DNA from: Sipunculus nudus
Taxonomy: Eukaryota; Annelida; Sipuncula; Golfingiida; Sipunculidae
Length of the DNA: 64,000 nucleotides
NCBI GenBank assembly: GCA_026874595.1
Contig: CM049311.1
Coordinates: 48,859,676-48,923,675 of the forward strand
Direction: 5' to 3'
In this document: in pieces, positions 11,861 to 24,501 of the stretch
How positions within the stretch are numbered: the stretch's first letter is position 1
Layout: each line of letters begins with the position of its first letter
Notes under the pieces: generated by a model
Told to the model about the DNA's origin: nothing
What the model saw: only the letters and a program-made list of their open reading frames with translations
Database searches by the model: none
Made by a program: the position numbers and the translations under genes

Positions 11861-13029
11861 TGCTGCTACCTGATGAGGTGGGATCAATATTAGATAGCAG
11901 AGGCTGCAGTGCTGCCTAGTTCTCTGTACAGCAAGGCAATCCTGAGACAACCTCAGTGGGCCAGTCTCAAGTACAGACCTATGAAGTGAACATTCTTGGC
12001 AGAGGATATTTTAGTTGCTACTTTTGATACATCAGGGTTCAGAGTTAAGGTAAAGATTTCTTGTTTGTACAAAGTTTTGTAGTGTCTAACAGAAGACAAT
12101 ATACAGGGATTTGTGCTGTCAATAAACACTCAAGAAACTCACTCTGGATATGGTTTTATGCAACTTTCAAATGTAGATTTATCATAATATCAAGATTTTT
12201 TTTCAAATTTTTTATTTCTGTGCCATTACTGCATTCAGTTCTGTATATAATAAGAAACATGTGAACATTTCAAGATCTATTACTAATTCCCTATTTCATA
12301 ATTTGACAAAAAGGTATGAATTTATATCTTTATAGAATGATTGAAGATATCATATATGACATTTGCAGTGAGCAATGACTTGATGACAATAGTAGTGTTG
12401 ATACAATCCCATCAGACTGTATACATTGAAGCTATGGGATCTATAATGAATTTAAGAAACTAATTCTTAAAGGGAAAAACACCATAGCTGCTTTTGGATT
12501 CCTTTTGTGACTAAAAATTAACAATGGAGTTAATTAACATTCCATTATTATGTTTGATTGACAGCTAATAAACATAAATTGTCATTCATGCTGTTTATGT
12601 AATAATAGGTTTCCATTGGATTTCAAACAGTATTATAAATGTAACAAAGTATAAATAATTTAACCTGTACTGTTAAAGAAACAAATAGCTTCATTAATTC
12701 AAAATGGAACTCTTAATTTTGCCAAAAATATCATAGGATATACACCATAGTTTAATTAATGTGTATCATAAAATGTATAAGGGAAATGATGCCAGGCTGT
12801 CATGGTTAACCAGTAAAAGAAAGTCCATTCATGCAATTTACCTCAAAGGCTGAAACTAATATAACCAGACTTCTGCTAATCATCATGACATTACTTCTCT
12901 AGAGAACATAAAGTGAAATAGAAACAGTAATAATGGCTTTACATTAAATGAATATATTAATATTATATTTAATTTCATTTTAGAAAATAAAGGTTGGTTA
13001 TTCTTGATGTTCACTTGTTGAATTTTTTT
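11861..13029. other. Stretch with no recognised feature
   Basis: AT-rich DNA with only short open frames and no motif, repeat unit or terminal inverted repeat that I recognise. Confidence 0.45.
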
Positions 13030-13300
13030 AGCTCAGCTGACTTTCAGTCATGCTAGCTATAGTGATGGGTCTTTGTCTGTTATCCTTCCTTCTATACATC
13101 TATTAACATGTCACAAACTGTAACTGTTAGACCTAGAATCTTCTAACTTATATCCACGGAGGTCTTGGTAAAATCTCAAAGGAAACCCAAAATTAGGTCA
13201 GAGTGACGTATCATTTGTGAACTATTCAGCAGATTGAATCATACTTTTGAGCATCATAGAACATTGGTCTAAATGTTGGAAGCAGTGCATATTTTTGCTT
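13030..13300 (+). mobile_element. F1 fragment, head only
   Basis: The head AGCTCAGCTGACT with a decayed second arm is followed by 'catgtcacaaactgtaac' and 'gacctagaatcttct', and by a degenerate AGGTCAGAGTGACGT where other copies have the perfect IR3. No F1 tail follows, so it is 3'-truncated. Confidence 0.7.
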
Positions 13301-13618
13301 AAATTTGATTCACAGATTGTCCTATCAGTATTGCAGATGACTTTCGAAATTGAGCACAAGGTATAATCTGCATAATTATAGGATTTTTTTGTGAACCCTG
13401 TATGATTGTTCCATCTCATATGTATATAGATTTTGGAAAATATGAATGTATATTGTTGTTATCTGATTCACCCAAGAAACATCCTTTTGCATTATTCAAG
13501 CTGTAAAAAAACACAGGCCTGGTATAGCTGTGTTTACACTCCACTCATATTTACTAAATATGGTATAAAATAGTTCATTCCCTCTATACTGGTTCTGTTC
13601 TCAGTATTCTGTTCTTAA

Positions 13619-14040
13619 AGGTGCCACTCTACCTACCTTTTGAAAAAGAATTTACATGATTTCTAGCTTCATCTGTACATATATTAATGATCTAAGGGTA
13701 ATTTTTGTCATGAAAAGTTCATATAACACCTTTGAGGAGGATGTACTTCCTTGTTTATCAACATGTTTGTAAACACAGCAATGTTGACAAACTGGAAAAA
13801 ACATGTAACCTTAGGTGACAGGATGTATATAACCTGAGGTAGAAAGGTCATGTGTTGCCAGATGCCCTTGTTGAATTTGTTTTGATTATTTTGGTGGGCC
13901 TCCACATTTTATAAACATGTTGATATAAACAAGAGAAGCAGCCTGTGTGTGGTGATATTCACTTTTTCTTGCCTATTTTTGATAAAAACTCCAAGGGATT
14001 ACATTCAGGTTATTAAGGTTAGATAGGTGATTGGGCCCCT
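13619..14040. mobile_element. TTAA-flanked MITE, copy 1
   Basis: Bounded by TTAA at 13615-13618 and 14041-14044. The ends are AGGTGCCACTCTACCT and, inverted, AGGGGCCCAATCACCTAT. The interior (about 13690-13800) matches the reverse complement of about 62710-62810. There is no coding capacity. A TTAA duplication suggests piggyBac-type mobilisation, which is an inference from target choice only. Confidence 0.8.
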
Positions 14041-14044
14041 TTAA

Positions 14045-15157
14045 GTTGTGCCAGGCACATATATTACTCCAGTGTTACGCGTGGGAGATACCCTTTAGTT
14101 CAAGTTATCCTCTGATGATGGCTGAGTCTAGTTTTATATTTTTAACAATCATGCAGCCACATGGCTGACAGGCTTCTCACATGAAGCATGCCAGGGTCAC
14201 CTCCCACGCAAGCTCAGCGGAACAAAAAAAAACAAGATGTTTCCCTGAGCAAATCAATTGGGCCATAGTTCATTCAGGAGGATTTCATCTCTTCTCCTTG
14301 CCAAGCCATGTCATTACATTGTTGTTTTGTTTTAGAATTTGACAAATTATCCACCATTTTTCATTTGGTGGTTCCCTGCAATGCCAGTATAGGGGGATGG
14401 GGGGGTGGGGGGGGGGGGTATAAATCCCCTGAACACTTTGGCAAGGGGTGGATGGTCAATGTAATTATGTGTTTACTGTGAAATATTTTATCTAAACCAG
14501 GTATATTAAGTGGGAACATAATACCTTATTTTCTAAAACCTTTTACTAAATTATAATATATATTGAAATGTGATTCAGTATATCTGTCAGTTAACCACAT
14601 CTCTGAATATCAAAGTGTCTGAGTATCTCTGCTTCTTTTAGCAGCTTATTATGTCGGATTATGTCTTATTTCTTTTTTTGTGACATATTTTATGACACAT
14701 TTTGTGTCAAACTGCATTAGATAGGTTTGTGTATATAAAACATTGAAATGTTTGCTTTGCTATGTATTTTCTGGTAGTAAAACTTTTCTTTATGACATTT
14801 CAACATACAGAGTGAAGTAAATCAACATCTTGTCTCAGGCTGAGACACTTTGGTGCTCTACATCAACATCTTGAGTTTGCCTCTTAAAAAAAAAACTTGT
14901 GTAAGTTTCCAAATAGGGGAGTCCTTTTGAATCATCAGCACTATTCACTTGGTCCTCTTTGGTCATTTTATTTAACTTTTGTGATGGTATCAGCACCAAT
15001 ATAATGCCCAACTGTCCTATACACTTCTAGGACAGAACTCATTCTTAGAATTCTTAGAAAGACTCATTCAAAACCAAACACACAAATGACTATTTATTTG
15101 ATGTGTATATTTGTCTTTTTATGTGCCTTTCTTATAATGATATATAATGTAATACCA
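14045..15157. other. Unique DNA with a G run
   Basis: A G-rich tract at 14390-14418 includes a 12-base G run. No gene or dispersed repeat is recognised. Confidence 0.4.
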
Positions 15158-15600
15158 ATTTTCCATCCATCCATTGTCACTATATGTATCTGAGACAGGT
15201 GTTTAATGGATTTTCATGAAACTCACCTTAACTTTTAATCAATAAGTAAATTATCTCACGTGAGTTTGATTATAGGCAACAATCACACATTTAATGAGAT
15301 CGAGGGTCATACTCATTAAGGTATTTTGTGGTGTCACCACAATAGCTAACCAGAAATATGATTGATTTTGATGACACTCACAGAAATATTAACCAATATT
15401 ATAATATCTCACCTAAGTTTGATTCCAGGCAAATCCATGGGCATATCTAATTAGGTTAGAGGTCATTAGACTGATGGCACTGTGATTATTATAACAAATC
15501 TGATGGATTTTCATATGAAACTCTTTATAAATTCTAACCATGCAATACTATAAATCTTCTGATTTAAATTCCCGGCTAAATTGCTCATGCTCATATGTTT
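15158..15600 (+). mobile_element. F5 family repeat
   Basis: Shares the ordered blocks 'atggattttcatgaaactca', 'tatctcacgtgagtttgatta', 'gtgtcaccac', 'gattgattttgatgacactc' and 'atctcacctaagtttgattcc' with 29400 and 34978. It lacks the terminal GTGCTCTTGTT. It is non-coding. Confidence 0.7.
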
Positions 15601-15961
15601 TTATTCTTTATACAGTCAATTCACCATTTCATTGTCAGAGCCACAGCCGTGCATGAAACAATTCATAGTGATGTTTCCACAATGAAACAACATTGTAATC
15701 CTGAGTTTGCTTAACTTCAGTCTAAGAGCACTAGGATATAAAGCTTTGGAAGAGTACCATACCAAATGTTTAATCTCTTAAGAAAACATGGAATCATTTG
15801 ATATACTGTGCATGTGATTTTTGGCATTTTCCTGGGCCTTAATCTGTTGGTTGTGATAGACATGGGGTGGATGTGATACTGTCAGTGCTGTCTGGCACAT
15901 TGTTTTCTGGATGAACTTTCTGACCTACTATAGTGTCTGTAATGGCCTGACCTGTCTTTCA

Positions 15962-16119
15962 TCACTCAGGTATCAGGGAATCATCAGGAACAAAGCAATC
16001 TTCAAAGTCTGCACCTCCGGTCTGTGCTGGGTCAGAAGGCGCCGCACGGGCAATTCCCCATTAATGACTCCTCCAAAAGGCACCTACATTACAAAGATAA
16101 AGGGCATCAACAAAATAAA
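15962..16119 (+). CDS. Candidate exon, unrecognised
   Basis: A good acceptor (CTTTCATCACTCAG, ending at about 15969) precedes a GC-richer block open in two frames. One frame is hydrophilic (it includes QSNLQSLHLRSVLGQKAPHG). The other forms part of an 85-codon open frame at 15911-16168 with an RRRR cluster. A possible donor, AAAG then GTTGGA at about 16119, is weak. The higher GC against the surroundings and the acceptor are the only support, and no family is recognised. It could be a non-coding exon. Confidence 0.25.
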
Positions 16120-16274
16120 GGTTGGACCACAATGTTTATGTGGAAATATTTACGGGAGATTTTTATAATACACTTTTAGTCACTTTGAAATGTAACAGCT
16201 AGTTAGATACAAATCATACCTGTCAGACCTAGAAAGTTCAAATATGATGAGCCCTGATTAAATCTTATAGGTCA

Positions 16275-16555
16275 GGCCAAAAAAAAAGGTATGGTTCTGA
16301 GGCATTTTTTTCAGAAATCAGTGCAGGCGGGCGATATTTTATTTTTTACCTTTTTTGTATGTTTTGATGAAAAAATGTCATAAACTCAAGGAAAAGCATG
16401 AAAATAACAATTTTTTTGCTAAACATGTAAAAACACTACATCAATTGTATTTTTTATCTTCTTGAAAGATAAAAATCTAAATAAAAATTTTTGATGCGGG
16501 GGTTAAAATTGACGCGGTGAGTGCCTGAGAACCATACCTTTTATTTTTTTGGGCC
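16275..16555. mobile_element. 281-bp MITE with GGCC(C)AAAAAAA termini
   Basis: The left end reads GGCCAAAAAAAAAGGTATGG then TTCTGAGGCA. The right end inverted reads GGCCCAAAAAAATAAAAGG then TATGGTTCTCAGGCA. The inverted repeat is about 35 bases. The flanks share a diverged direct repeat, AAATCT(T/C)ATAGG, on both sides, so the exact target duplication is unclear. The interior is AT-rich and non-coding. Confidence 0.75.
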
Positions 16556-18707
16556 TAAACTTAAATCTCATAGGGAAACTCTAATTATGTCAGATTGTCT
16601 GACCTGTATTGTCTAAGCAACCTGGTTGTAAGTCTGAAAAGAAAATGGAAACTTTGATGGCATTTGTGGTATGTTTTTATGTTGGTGACAATGAGTAAGC
16701 CAGAACCACTTTTTTTAATACTCGTGTACAGAAGTAAGCCTACAGGTATAAGGGCAATATCTTTGCTGGTATAATTTTATTTCAAAGAGAAGTCCCTATT
16801 TCTTGTGTTTTGTATGTGATTAAGACCAGATTCTTTGATATAAGTACAGGGCACTGTGACATGATGAAGAAACATAAGCTTTAAGGCATACCATAGGATA
16901 TGTTTAATCTGATTCCTTCATGTAGCATTTTGTCAGTACAAGCTTTTAGTGCTGCCAATTAGCTTATACAATCTTCCTTTCTCATCTCTTTATGTGTTGC
17001 ATGGATCATAGAACTGAGTGCTGACTGAATGTGGCTGGTTTCCTGGGGTTTTATTTTAACAGCATAATTTGAGTATTATTTTACTTGTGGAAATGAGAAA
17101 CTTTTAAACAGTTCATTGCCTGTAATAATACCAGTTTACCTAAATACCATAAACTTTCTGTATAGTTTCTGCGCAAAATGTTTAATGATCATATATCAGT
17201 TGGCAGGATTCGTTTGAAATTCACCATTTAATGACATCATTGTTTACTCAAAGGAATCCCCGGAGGATAGTAACAATTATAATTTAGGTTTCCAGGAGAA
17301 AATTGAGTAAGTCACATGGGTTTACCAGTAACTTTCTGGTAATTTACCTACTTTAAAAATCCTTGAACCAATGAAAAGCAGAGACACCATAAATATCTAA
17401 GATGTAAAAATACCTGTTTTTATTTACAATAACAACTTTGTTTTGTGCTACAGACTTTGTAATACTAGCTCATAATTAATTCAAATTTCTGATTCATTCA
17501 GGTACTCTCTTGTCCTTTAGCTCATATCGGTGATGAAAATGTCAAAAAGAAATGGTAATTTATGTAATTATGAGGATTCCACAATTTTTGATCCAGTTAT
17601 CATTATCACATGTCTTTAGTTAATTAATTTCAACTGCAATTTATACATACCCTTTCTCCAGTTTTGTTACTGAAATCATTGATACAAACACAGAAATTTC
17701 AGAACTTTGACATCAGAACATAGCTTAAGGCTAAATGTGCCATTCTGCTCAAAGGGACTTAATTATTCTGATATCTGACCACGTGAAGGGGCCTATTCTG
17801 ATTTCTGACATCTGATAACTAGAGATAATCTCTTGATTCCCCAGAGACAATCACTAGTTTCAATAACTATTTTAAATAACTATTCTTATTTTTGAATTAT
17901 TCTATTATTTCTCTGCCAGAATTTCAATGATTTTATTGTTGTTTATTGGTGGCTGGTTTATCTATGAGCATTTTGAAATTTTAACATATTGTAGAGACAT
18001 GTATTACAAAGGATGTCAAATACATCTTAAAAAAAAATTATTTGCACCAATTTATTGTGACAGTTTCCTTAGTCATGCAGATTGAATCATCTTTTTTCAT
18101 GTTAAGCTTAATAGACCATGACAAGTCCTTTATCACCCCCTTTTTTTCAAGTCTTGAAATATATCAACAGTAAATATAAATACTCCATTTCCAAATTCAA
18201 ATAAACATGACCATTAGAGTAGCTCAGAATAGATCCCCTGCTGGCTATGTGGTAATAAGACTTAGGAAAGAAGGGATGAAAGATAGTAAGTTTCAAAGCA
18301 GGGACCGCCTTTAACCTTTATTAAGTTTATATGAGCTCCTGGCAGTGGGTTGGATGATACTGAAGGTAAGCAAGTCCCTTTTGAGCTGTGGTTTATATGA
18401 TCATTGCCTGTGGAACACACTAGCCTTATCCCAAAGTATGGTTACTTATGAATGAGCTTGTATTCTCTCTTCACTGAGCCCTAGAGGGGGCATTTTTCAA
18501 TCCATGTACAGTAAAATAGGATAACATTAGCTTTGATGCTGAACATATGGTAAAGAATTGGTTTTGAGAAGCCTAGGGTGTTAAGCCAAGACTAAAGAGG
18601 GATTATAGCACTACCTGTAGAGTTCTCTTCTTTGAATTTTGAATACATTCCTTGTTAGGTTACATCTTAGTTGGAATCAATTATAGGCATCTGTTGAATG
18701 TCCTCAG
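16556..18707. other. Stretch with no recognised feature
   Basis: About 2.1 kb of AT-rich sequence without an informative open frame, repeat or terminal structure. Confidence 0.45.
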
Positions 18708-18997
18708 GAATTTCACTGGCTAATTAAGTGGAGATATGTCCCTGAAAAACATGCTGTAATTGATATAGCAGCTAGCTACAGGAGACGTAGAAGGATACCT
18801 GTTCAAGCTCCAACAATGGAAGATGGATGGACAGTGCCACCGATACCATTGTCTTCTTCAGAGATGCTCAGGGATGAAGTGATGCTGATGGTTTCAAGTA
18901 ACAAATGGTTGCCAGCAGCATCAAGGAAATATGAATCAGATGTGCCGACAAGGTTACATCTAACCCCTCTAAATCACTCTTCTGTACATTCTTTCAG
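18708..18997 (+). CDS. Candidate 290-bp coding exon, unrecognised protein
   Basis: Between a TGTCCTCAG acceptor and a CTTTCAG/GTAACT donor, one frame stays open for 96 codons; the open run extends from about 18690 to the stop right after the donor. The other two frames are closed. It starts EFHWLIKWRYVPEKHAV, has a basic RRRRR cluster at residues 24-28, then a proline/serine-rich part around DGWTVPPIPLSSSEM. Start phase is 0 and two bases are left at the end. An open run this long is unlikely by chance in DNA this AT-rich. The donor also looks like an acceptor (pyrimidine tract CATTCTTTCAG), so the edge is ambiguous. I do not recognise a family. Confidence 0.35.
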
Positions 18998-19407
18998 GTA
19001 ACTTGACTCTCTATGGCCACTAATATAACATGACCAGTCTTATAGATATTTGCAGGCATGGTCAGACAGTGTGGGTGGTGACAATAACCTGGCTGCTATA
19101 TGTAATAAAGACCTTGTGTTGATTAAACTCATGGGGGCAGAAACGGAATTGGCTTATTTATGTAGAAAGTGTAATTTCATATCCTTTTCTGTTATTAAAC
19201 ATATCCTTGTAGTGACAGTCATCTGGGTGAAGTCTTCTTTGAAATATCTGGACTCATACTTCCAAATTTTGCACAGTGGCCAAGTACATAAGGGGTTAAA
19301 AAAATAGTGTTAGTTTTGATTCTTTCTATTCTGGCTGGCAGAGGCTGTATCATAAAGCATATCATTTTGACATTAATGATTCAAATAATCAGAATCTTAT
19401 CATTTTT
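18998..19407. other. Stretch with no recognised feature
   Basis: Open frames at 19050-19307 and 19307-19603 have no family signature; the second runs into the F1 head. Confidence 0.4.
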
Positions 19408-21316
19408 AGCTCAGCTGACTATAAGTCATCTGAGCTTTAGTTGTGGTCCATTGTCCGTCCTCCGTCTGTCCGTCAGTCCGTCCGTAGATGTGGCACGTTT
19501 TGAAACTGTAAGACCTAGGAATCCAAAATTCGGCATTATGTTAGATGTCCCCAAGATCTCCTACCAAGCCAATAACTGGGTCTTTGCGACTTCGTTCCTT
19601 TGAGAAATTAAGGAAAAACCTCAATTTTTTATTTAAAACCTATTTTCACACTTCAGGACTGCCTAATATCAAAACCACTCACCTGTTTTTCCTCATATTT
19701 ACCATAAATATTCCTCTATATAGTTCCTATGTACATGCCAGAAATTAAGTCTGTTAAGTATAAATTCTTTAAGTTATGGGCCCGAATATAATGGACTTTG
19801 TAAAAAATCAGGAAAAATATTTACTCACTTAACATGAAAAATTTTGAAACTAGAGTCAATTTTCCCAAGTATATAACTATGTTTAATTAAGATTTAATTG
19901 TTTACCCAAAATTAGATCTGAATTTTGTAAATTTTTAAAGTTATTAGCATAATAATAAAATCAGTACCTTAAATTTAGCTCAACTTTGACCATGGCACGT
20001 TTTTTTCCTTTAAGTACCATTGATTTAATTTTCACAGCATGTAAACATAAATATTTAATTTGTTTAAATCTGAAATTTGAAAATAAAAGCTTGAAAATTA
20101 AGCTAGTTATTGATTTTTTTCTTGAGGCTCTACTGTAGTCATTTGCTTTGATTACAGATTACAGATGCAGGGTCCCACTCCAGGTCACTGGAAGTCGGGC
20201 TATGCCAGGGTTTCTGATTTGTTACAGACACTGGGGGAGACCCCCTGCTGTGACAGGTGTGCAGTTATTCTAATATCACCACCCCAATCCCCCCCCCCCC
20301 CCCCGCCCCCCCCCCCCCCGCAAACCCAACCCACCAAGTGTTATGCAGTAATTGTTAATGTTTTCACCGTATTTCCTTAATTGTAACGCTGTTTCCACTC
20401 CAATATACAAAAACTTTCCTTGAAAAAGTAATTCAAGTGTAATCCAGAAGATGCCATATTGTGTTAATGTAGCATTTTTAAAGAAATCAATTTTCTATTG
20501 AATGATTTTAACAAATATAATAAAACCCTTCAGTATGCTTAAATTTATCAAATATGAAGCACATTATGAATAAATAAAGGCACAATTTAAAATTGTGAAA
20601 TCTAAATCATGTATTATTTTTATATATTTATTGTTTTGCAAATTTAAAAGATATATTTTTGTGGTAAAAAATAAACATTTGTATGTATGATATGGTGTTA
20701 TCTGACAAGATTGAGATTTATGATGATGCAATTGAGAATTATCAATTTTTATATTCAGATATATCTGTTGTATTGGAAATGTATAGAAATATAAACTTAA
20801 ATTAAAAAAAAATGATCTGATAAAAAAATGAGGATTTAATACAAACATTTGTTCATTATTTTCCTGCCGCAGCAGAATTTGAGATCAGGTTTTGTTTGCC
20901 CTGTTTTATGTTGTTAATTAGTTATATTTCAACTGTATACATTTCATAAAAAAAAAATACATATATATTTAATAATATATATTGTACAAAAAAATAGATT
21001 CAATTGAACAAATTTGTAAACAACTGAAATGTCAACACAATCGAAAAGCCAGCTAATGATCATGGTAATAGTACATGGTAATTTGTTCACAAACTGCTCA
21101 CATGCTTCAGTTTCAACATTAGGAAACGCATGCATGGTCAGGTCACAAAATATTATTTGCAACAATTTCTTGCTCATTAATACAAACCAATCATAAAAAC
21201 CAACCATGGCCTTTATTACCTCTTCCTCTTACACTTGATCTCCATTTGATATTATTTTAGATTTTTACCTTCAAGGTCAACTTCAGCTGAGCACAGTGAC
21301 CCATGGGTCCCTTGTT
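19408..21316 (+). mobile_element. F1 family element, full-length copy C
   Basis: A 1909-bp copy with both ends. The head is hairpin AGCTCAGCTGACT / AGTCATCTGAGCT after a T run, then a GTCCGTC-rich stretch. The tail is TCAGCTGAGC (21283-21292, inverted match to GCTCAGCTGA of the head), the 12-bp palindrome GACCCATGGGTC (21298-21309), then CCTTGTT. The interior is AT-rich with C runs at 20289-20319 and no coding capacity. A hairpin just inside the 3' end plus short subterminal inverted repeats is how Helentron-type non-autonomous elements are built. This copy is the intact counterpart of copy B. Confidence 0.85.
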
Positions 21317-23294
21317 TTTTATTTCTTGGCTTCAGATTGGTGAGGTACAATTTCACCTGTCGTACCCCTCATATCCATGTAGAAGCATTATTATTAAGTG
21401 CACCTTATGGCTAACAAAACATGATTTCTGTGTTAATCTGACAAACTATGGCAACACTTTTTGGTGAATATCGCCTCCAGTGACTGTCACATGTCAGAAT
21501 ATGAGGAAGAATACACTGTATCAAGCTGAATCATTTTAAAGTGAGGAAGTAAGGGTCTTCAAAAGTTTTATATTACAGACGTGATACCATTAAGTGTATC
21601 AACCCCTTCTAATTAAATCATGCTACCAGCTGTGCTTGGTGCTCAGTCCCAAAAGTCTTGGGGACAAATTCTTGGCAAAATCCCTCACATTAATTTTCGT
21701 GAGTGATCTGTGGAGATGGAATGGGTGTTTGTGTTTCCATATGATGTCTTAGGATATTTTGTCAGCACTATTTATTTACCAGTGAAGTTTTATAAGCATG
21801 TGAACTTTCAGTGGACAATGGATGTGTCAATTAACGGACTGTATTGGTGTCAGTATAATTACCACTAATGTAATAGCTAAACCTAGTATGGAACTTTCAG
21901 AAACAATTGGAATCATTTGCTGCCTCTCAAATGAAGAAAACAATTTATTACCTTGACCAGGTATTTTTCGTGCTGACAGCTGCTCTTAAAATAAATGTCA
22001 GTGTAATATCCCCATGTGCTGTGCCATTTTAACGGTCCCCTGCATAGGGCTACTATCAGTGATGTCACAAACTATTATATTATATTTTGGACCAGAAAAT
22101 CAGAAAAGGGTTTTAGTATTTTTTTAGAAAAAAATCCTGAACACAAATTAAACTTAATTAATATACATGATAACATTAATAGGTGATATATGATTTAATT
22201 TGGAATTTAAAGACATTAAATGCAAGTCTCAAAATTTTATGTTAAAAAGATAGAAAAATGAAGTAAATATTGATAATATAAAAGTATTGAGAAAAAAGTC
22301 ACAAATTTGAGATAATTTGGAAATTATTGCCACTTTAACTGTGACTTGTGAGATCAGCCATGATATTAGACTTTTAATACAGATTTTTATGATAATGCAT
22401 TGAGTAGGCCCATATATGCCTCTTAAAAAAAATTTATATTAATTTAAAAAAGCCACTTGTAGGGAATGGTGCTAATTGCTCAATTTGGTAAAATCCCTTG
22501 CATTAAATTAAATAGTTTCTATTTTTTACTTAAACTCCTGTTTTCCTTTATCATTAGATATATATAATACAACATATGTAGCTAAAATTTGCAATTTAGC
22601 ATAAATTGGTTTAAGGCTGTGCAGGATTTTATAGAAATCTATTCAGAATCGAATAGGCTTAAATTACCTATAATTGATTTTGATTAGTGTGTCCAATTTG
22701 TTACACTACCTGTTATTGTTATTGGCGGCTTATATTTATCCTGGTTATAAATGTTTTCAGGGATTCAATTGTTATATTTTTTAATTTCATGAGAAAAAAC
22801 TCTAGACTGCCATTAAGAATTAGCTGAGATGTGAGAACTGCAGTAATTATTCAAGAACTGCCAGTCACTGGCCATATTTTAGCATAAACTCTGAATATAG
22901 GACATTCTTACACAGGGTGACATTTACAGATTTTTCCATTTCTGGCTCATCCTGACCTTTCTCGAAATTAGTTTCCCATTCAGTGTGCCCCAAAACATGC
23001 CTGTCTGTCTAGTATCTGATCTTTGGACCTGTCTACTTTTTATGACTATAATACACCTGGGTGACATGCCAACTTTCTGCAGCGTCAAAGAACTTTAGGC
23101 TAATGTTTCGTGTCATTCATGATCTTCTATTGTCTATGTCAGCATTTATTATAAAGAATTTACTTCTGTATATATGAATATTTTCATCACCGGATAAGTT
23201 GTGAGATAATAATCCGCAAAAGAAAGAAAAAGTAAAAATCCAGAAAGTCAACATAGAGTACCTGTCAGCCATGAAATTTCAGAATCAGTTTTTT
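21317..23294. other. Stretch with no recognised feature
   Basis: About 2 kb of AT-rich DNA. Nothing recognised on either strand. Confidence 0.45.
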
Positions 23295-24051
23295 AGCACA
23301 GCTGACTGTAAGTCATCTGAGCTATAGTGATCACTCTTTGTCCATTGTCCATCTGGCCATCCGGCCATCCACCCATCCAGCTGTCTGTCCTTCAACAGGG
23401 CACAAATTGTAACTTCTGGACGTGCAGGGAGGCCCATGAAAATCTCCTGGATTCTCAACATCATTGGTTGGTGAAAACTGAATAAATACCAGACATGGTG
23501 CGAATACTTTGCAATTGTATTTAAATACGAATATGAATATGTACTCCATTATAAAATTTTTGCATAAAGAATGGGAATTCAGGTAAAAATGAAAGTATAT
23601 GAATACCAGTGAAAATACTTTCAAAATGTATTTATGAATGCATTCATGAATATATTCTTTAATATTATTTTAATAATCATTTCAGTTATATTTCATTTTA
23701 AAAAATCATACGATTCTCTTATTATTTTTAATAAAAATTATATTTGGGACAATATTTGTAATTTTTTTTTAATAAATAGTTAAACTCTTATATTTTATGT
23801 TCTGCTTATAAGTTATATTGCCAAGTCAATTTCTGTGTGACAATAGTTCTCCATTTGTTAATAAAATAAATGAAATCAATCCTCTTCCCTGTCTCCAAAG
23901 GTACTATCAAAATCATACATAAGCTAAACAACTACAACACATAATACAGCTTATATTTATTACCACACAAAACCAGCATGTGCCTCATTTTAAATTCATA
24001 TTTTTTTATCATATATAACAGCTGAGTGCCATGACCCATAGGTCCCTTGTT
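23295..24051 (+). mobile_element. F1 family element, copy D (short)
   Basis: Head AGCACAGCTGACT / AGTCATCTGAGCT (one change in the left arm), then 'cagggcacaaattg'. The tail has CAGCTGAG, a one-mismatch version of the tail palindrome (GACCCATAGGTC), and ends CCCTTGTT at 24051. Length 757 bp: much of the F1 body is missing or replaced by AT-rich sequence. Confidence 0.75.
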
Positions 24052-24501
24052 TGTTTCTGAACCATCTATCCTGTGCTTCTTTAATCTATATTATTGTGCA
24101 ATATAATAGTTTTATCTTTTTATTTATTTTTTCCTTTTATTATATTCTGCCTCTGAGGTATTTCTTGGGTCTGTATGTTAACACAAAATGCTTCATGGTA
24201 ATCATCCATGTTTATTAAACCACTGCCGAAGGACAGAGAGGTTGATAGGGTACGTTTGATAAGTTTTATTTTTATTTTCATATTTGGGAAAATTTTTGTG
24301 AGTAGACTTAATTCGCCTCCCCCTTCCCCCCCCCCCCCCCCGACACTCCTGTCCTAAGTGCAAAATCATTGATTTCAGAATATGTTTTCTTTCTTCTGCC
24401 ATTTTCTTTTTGTGGTACATCTCCTTTATAGCTGATTTTCAAAAGCTGAAATTTGGGCACAATATTAGTCCTAGATCATAGATAAGCACCTGATTTTTTT
24501 T
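24052..24501. other. Unique spacer with a C run
   Basis: A C-rich tract at 24318-24341 ends in a 16-base C run. No gene recognised. Confidence 0.4.
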
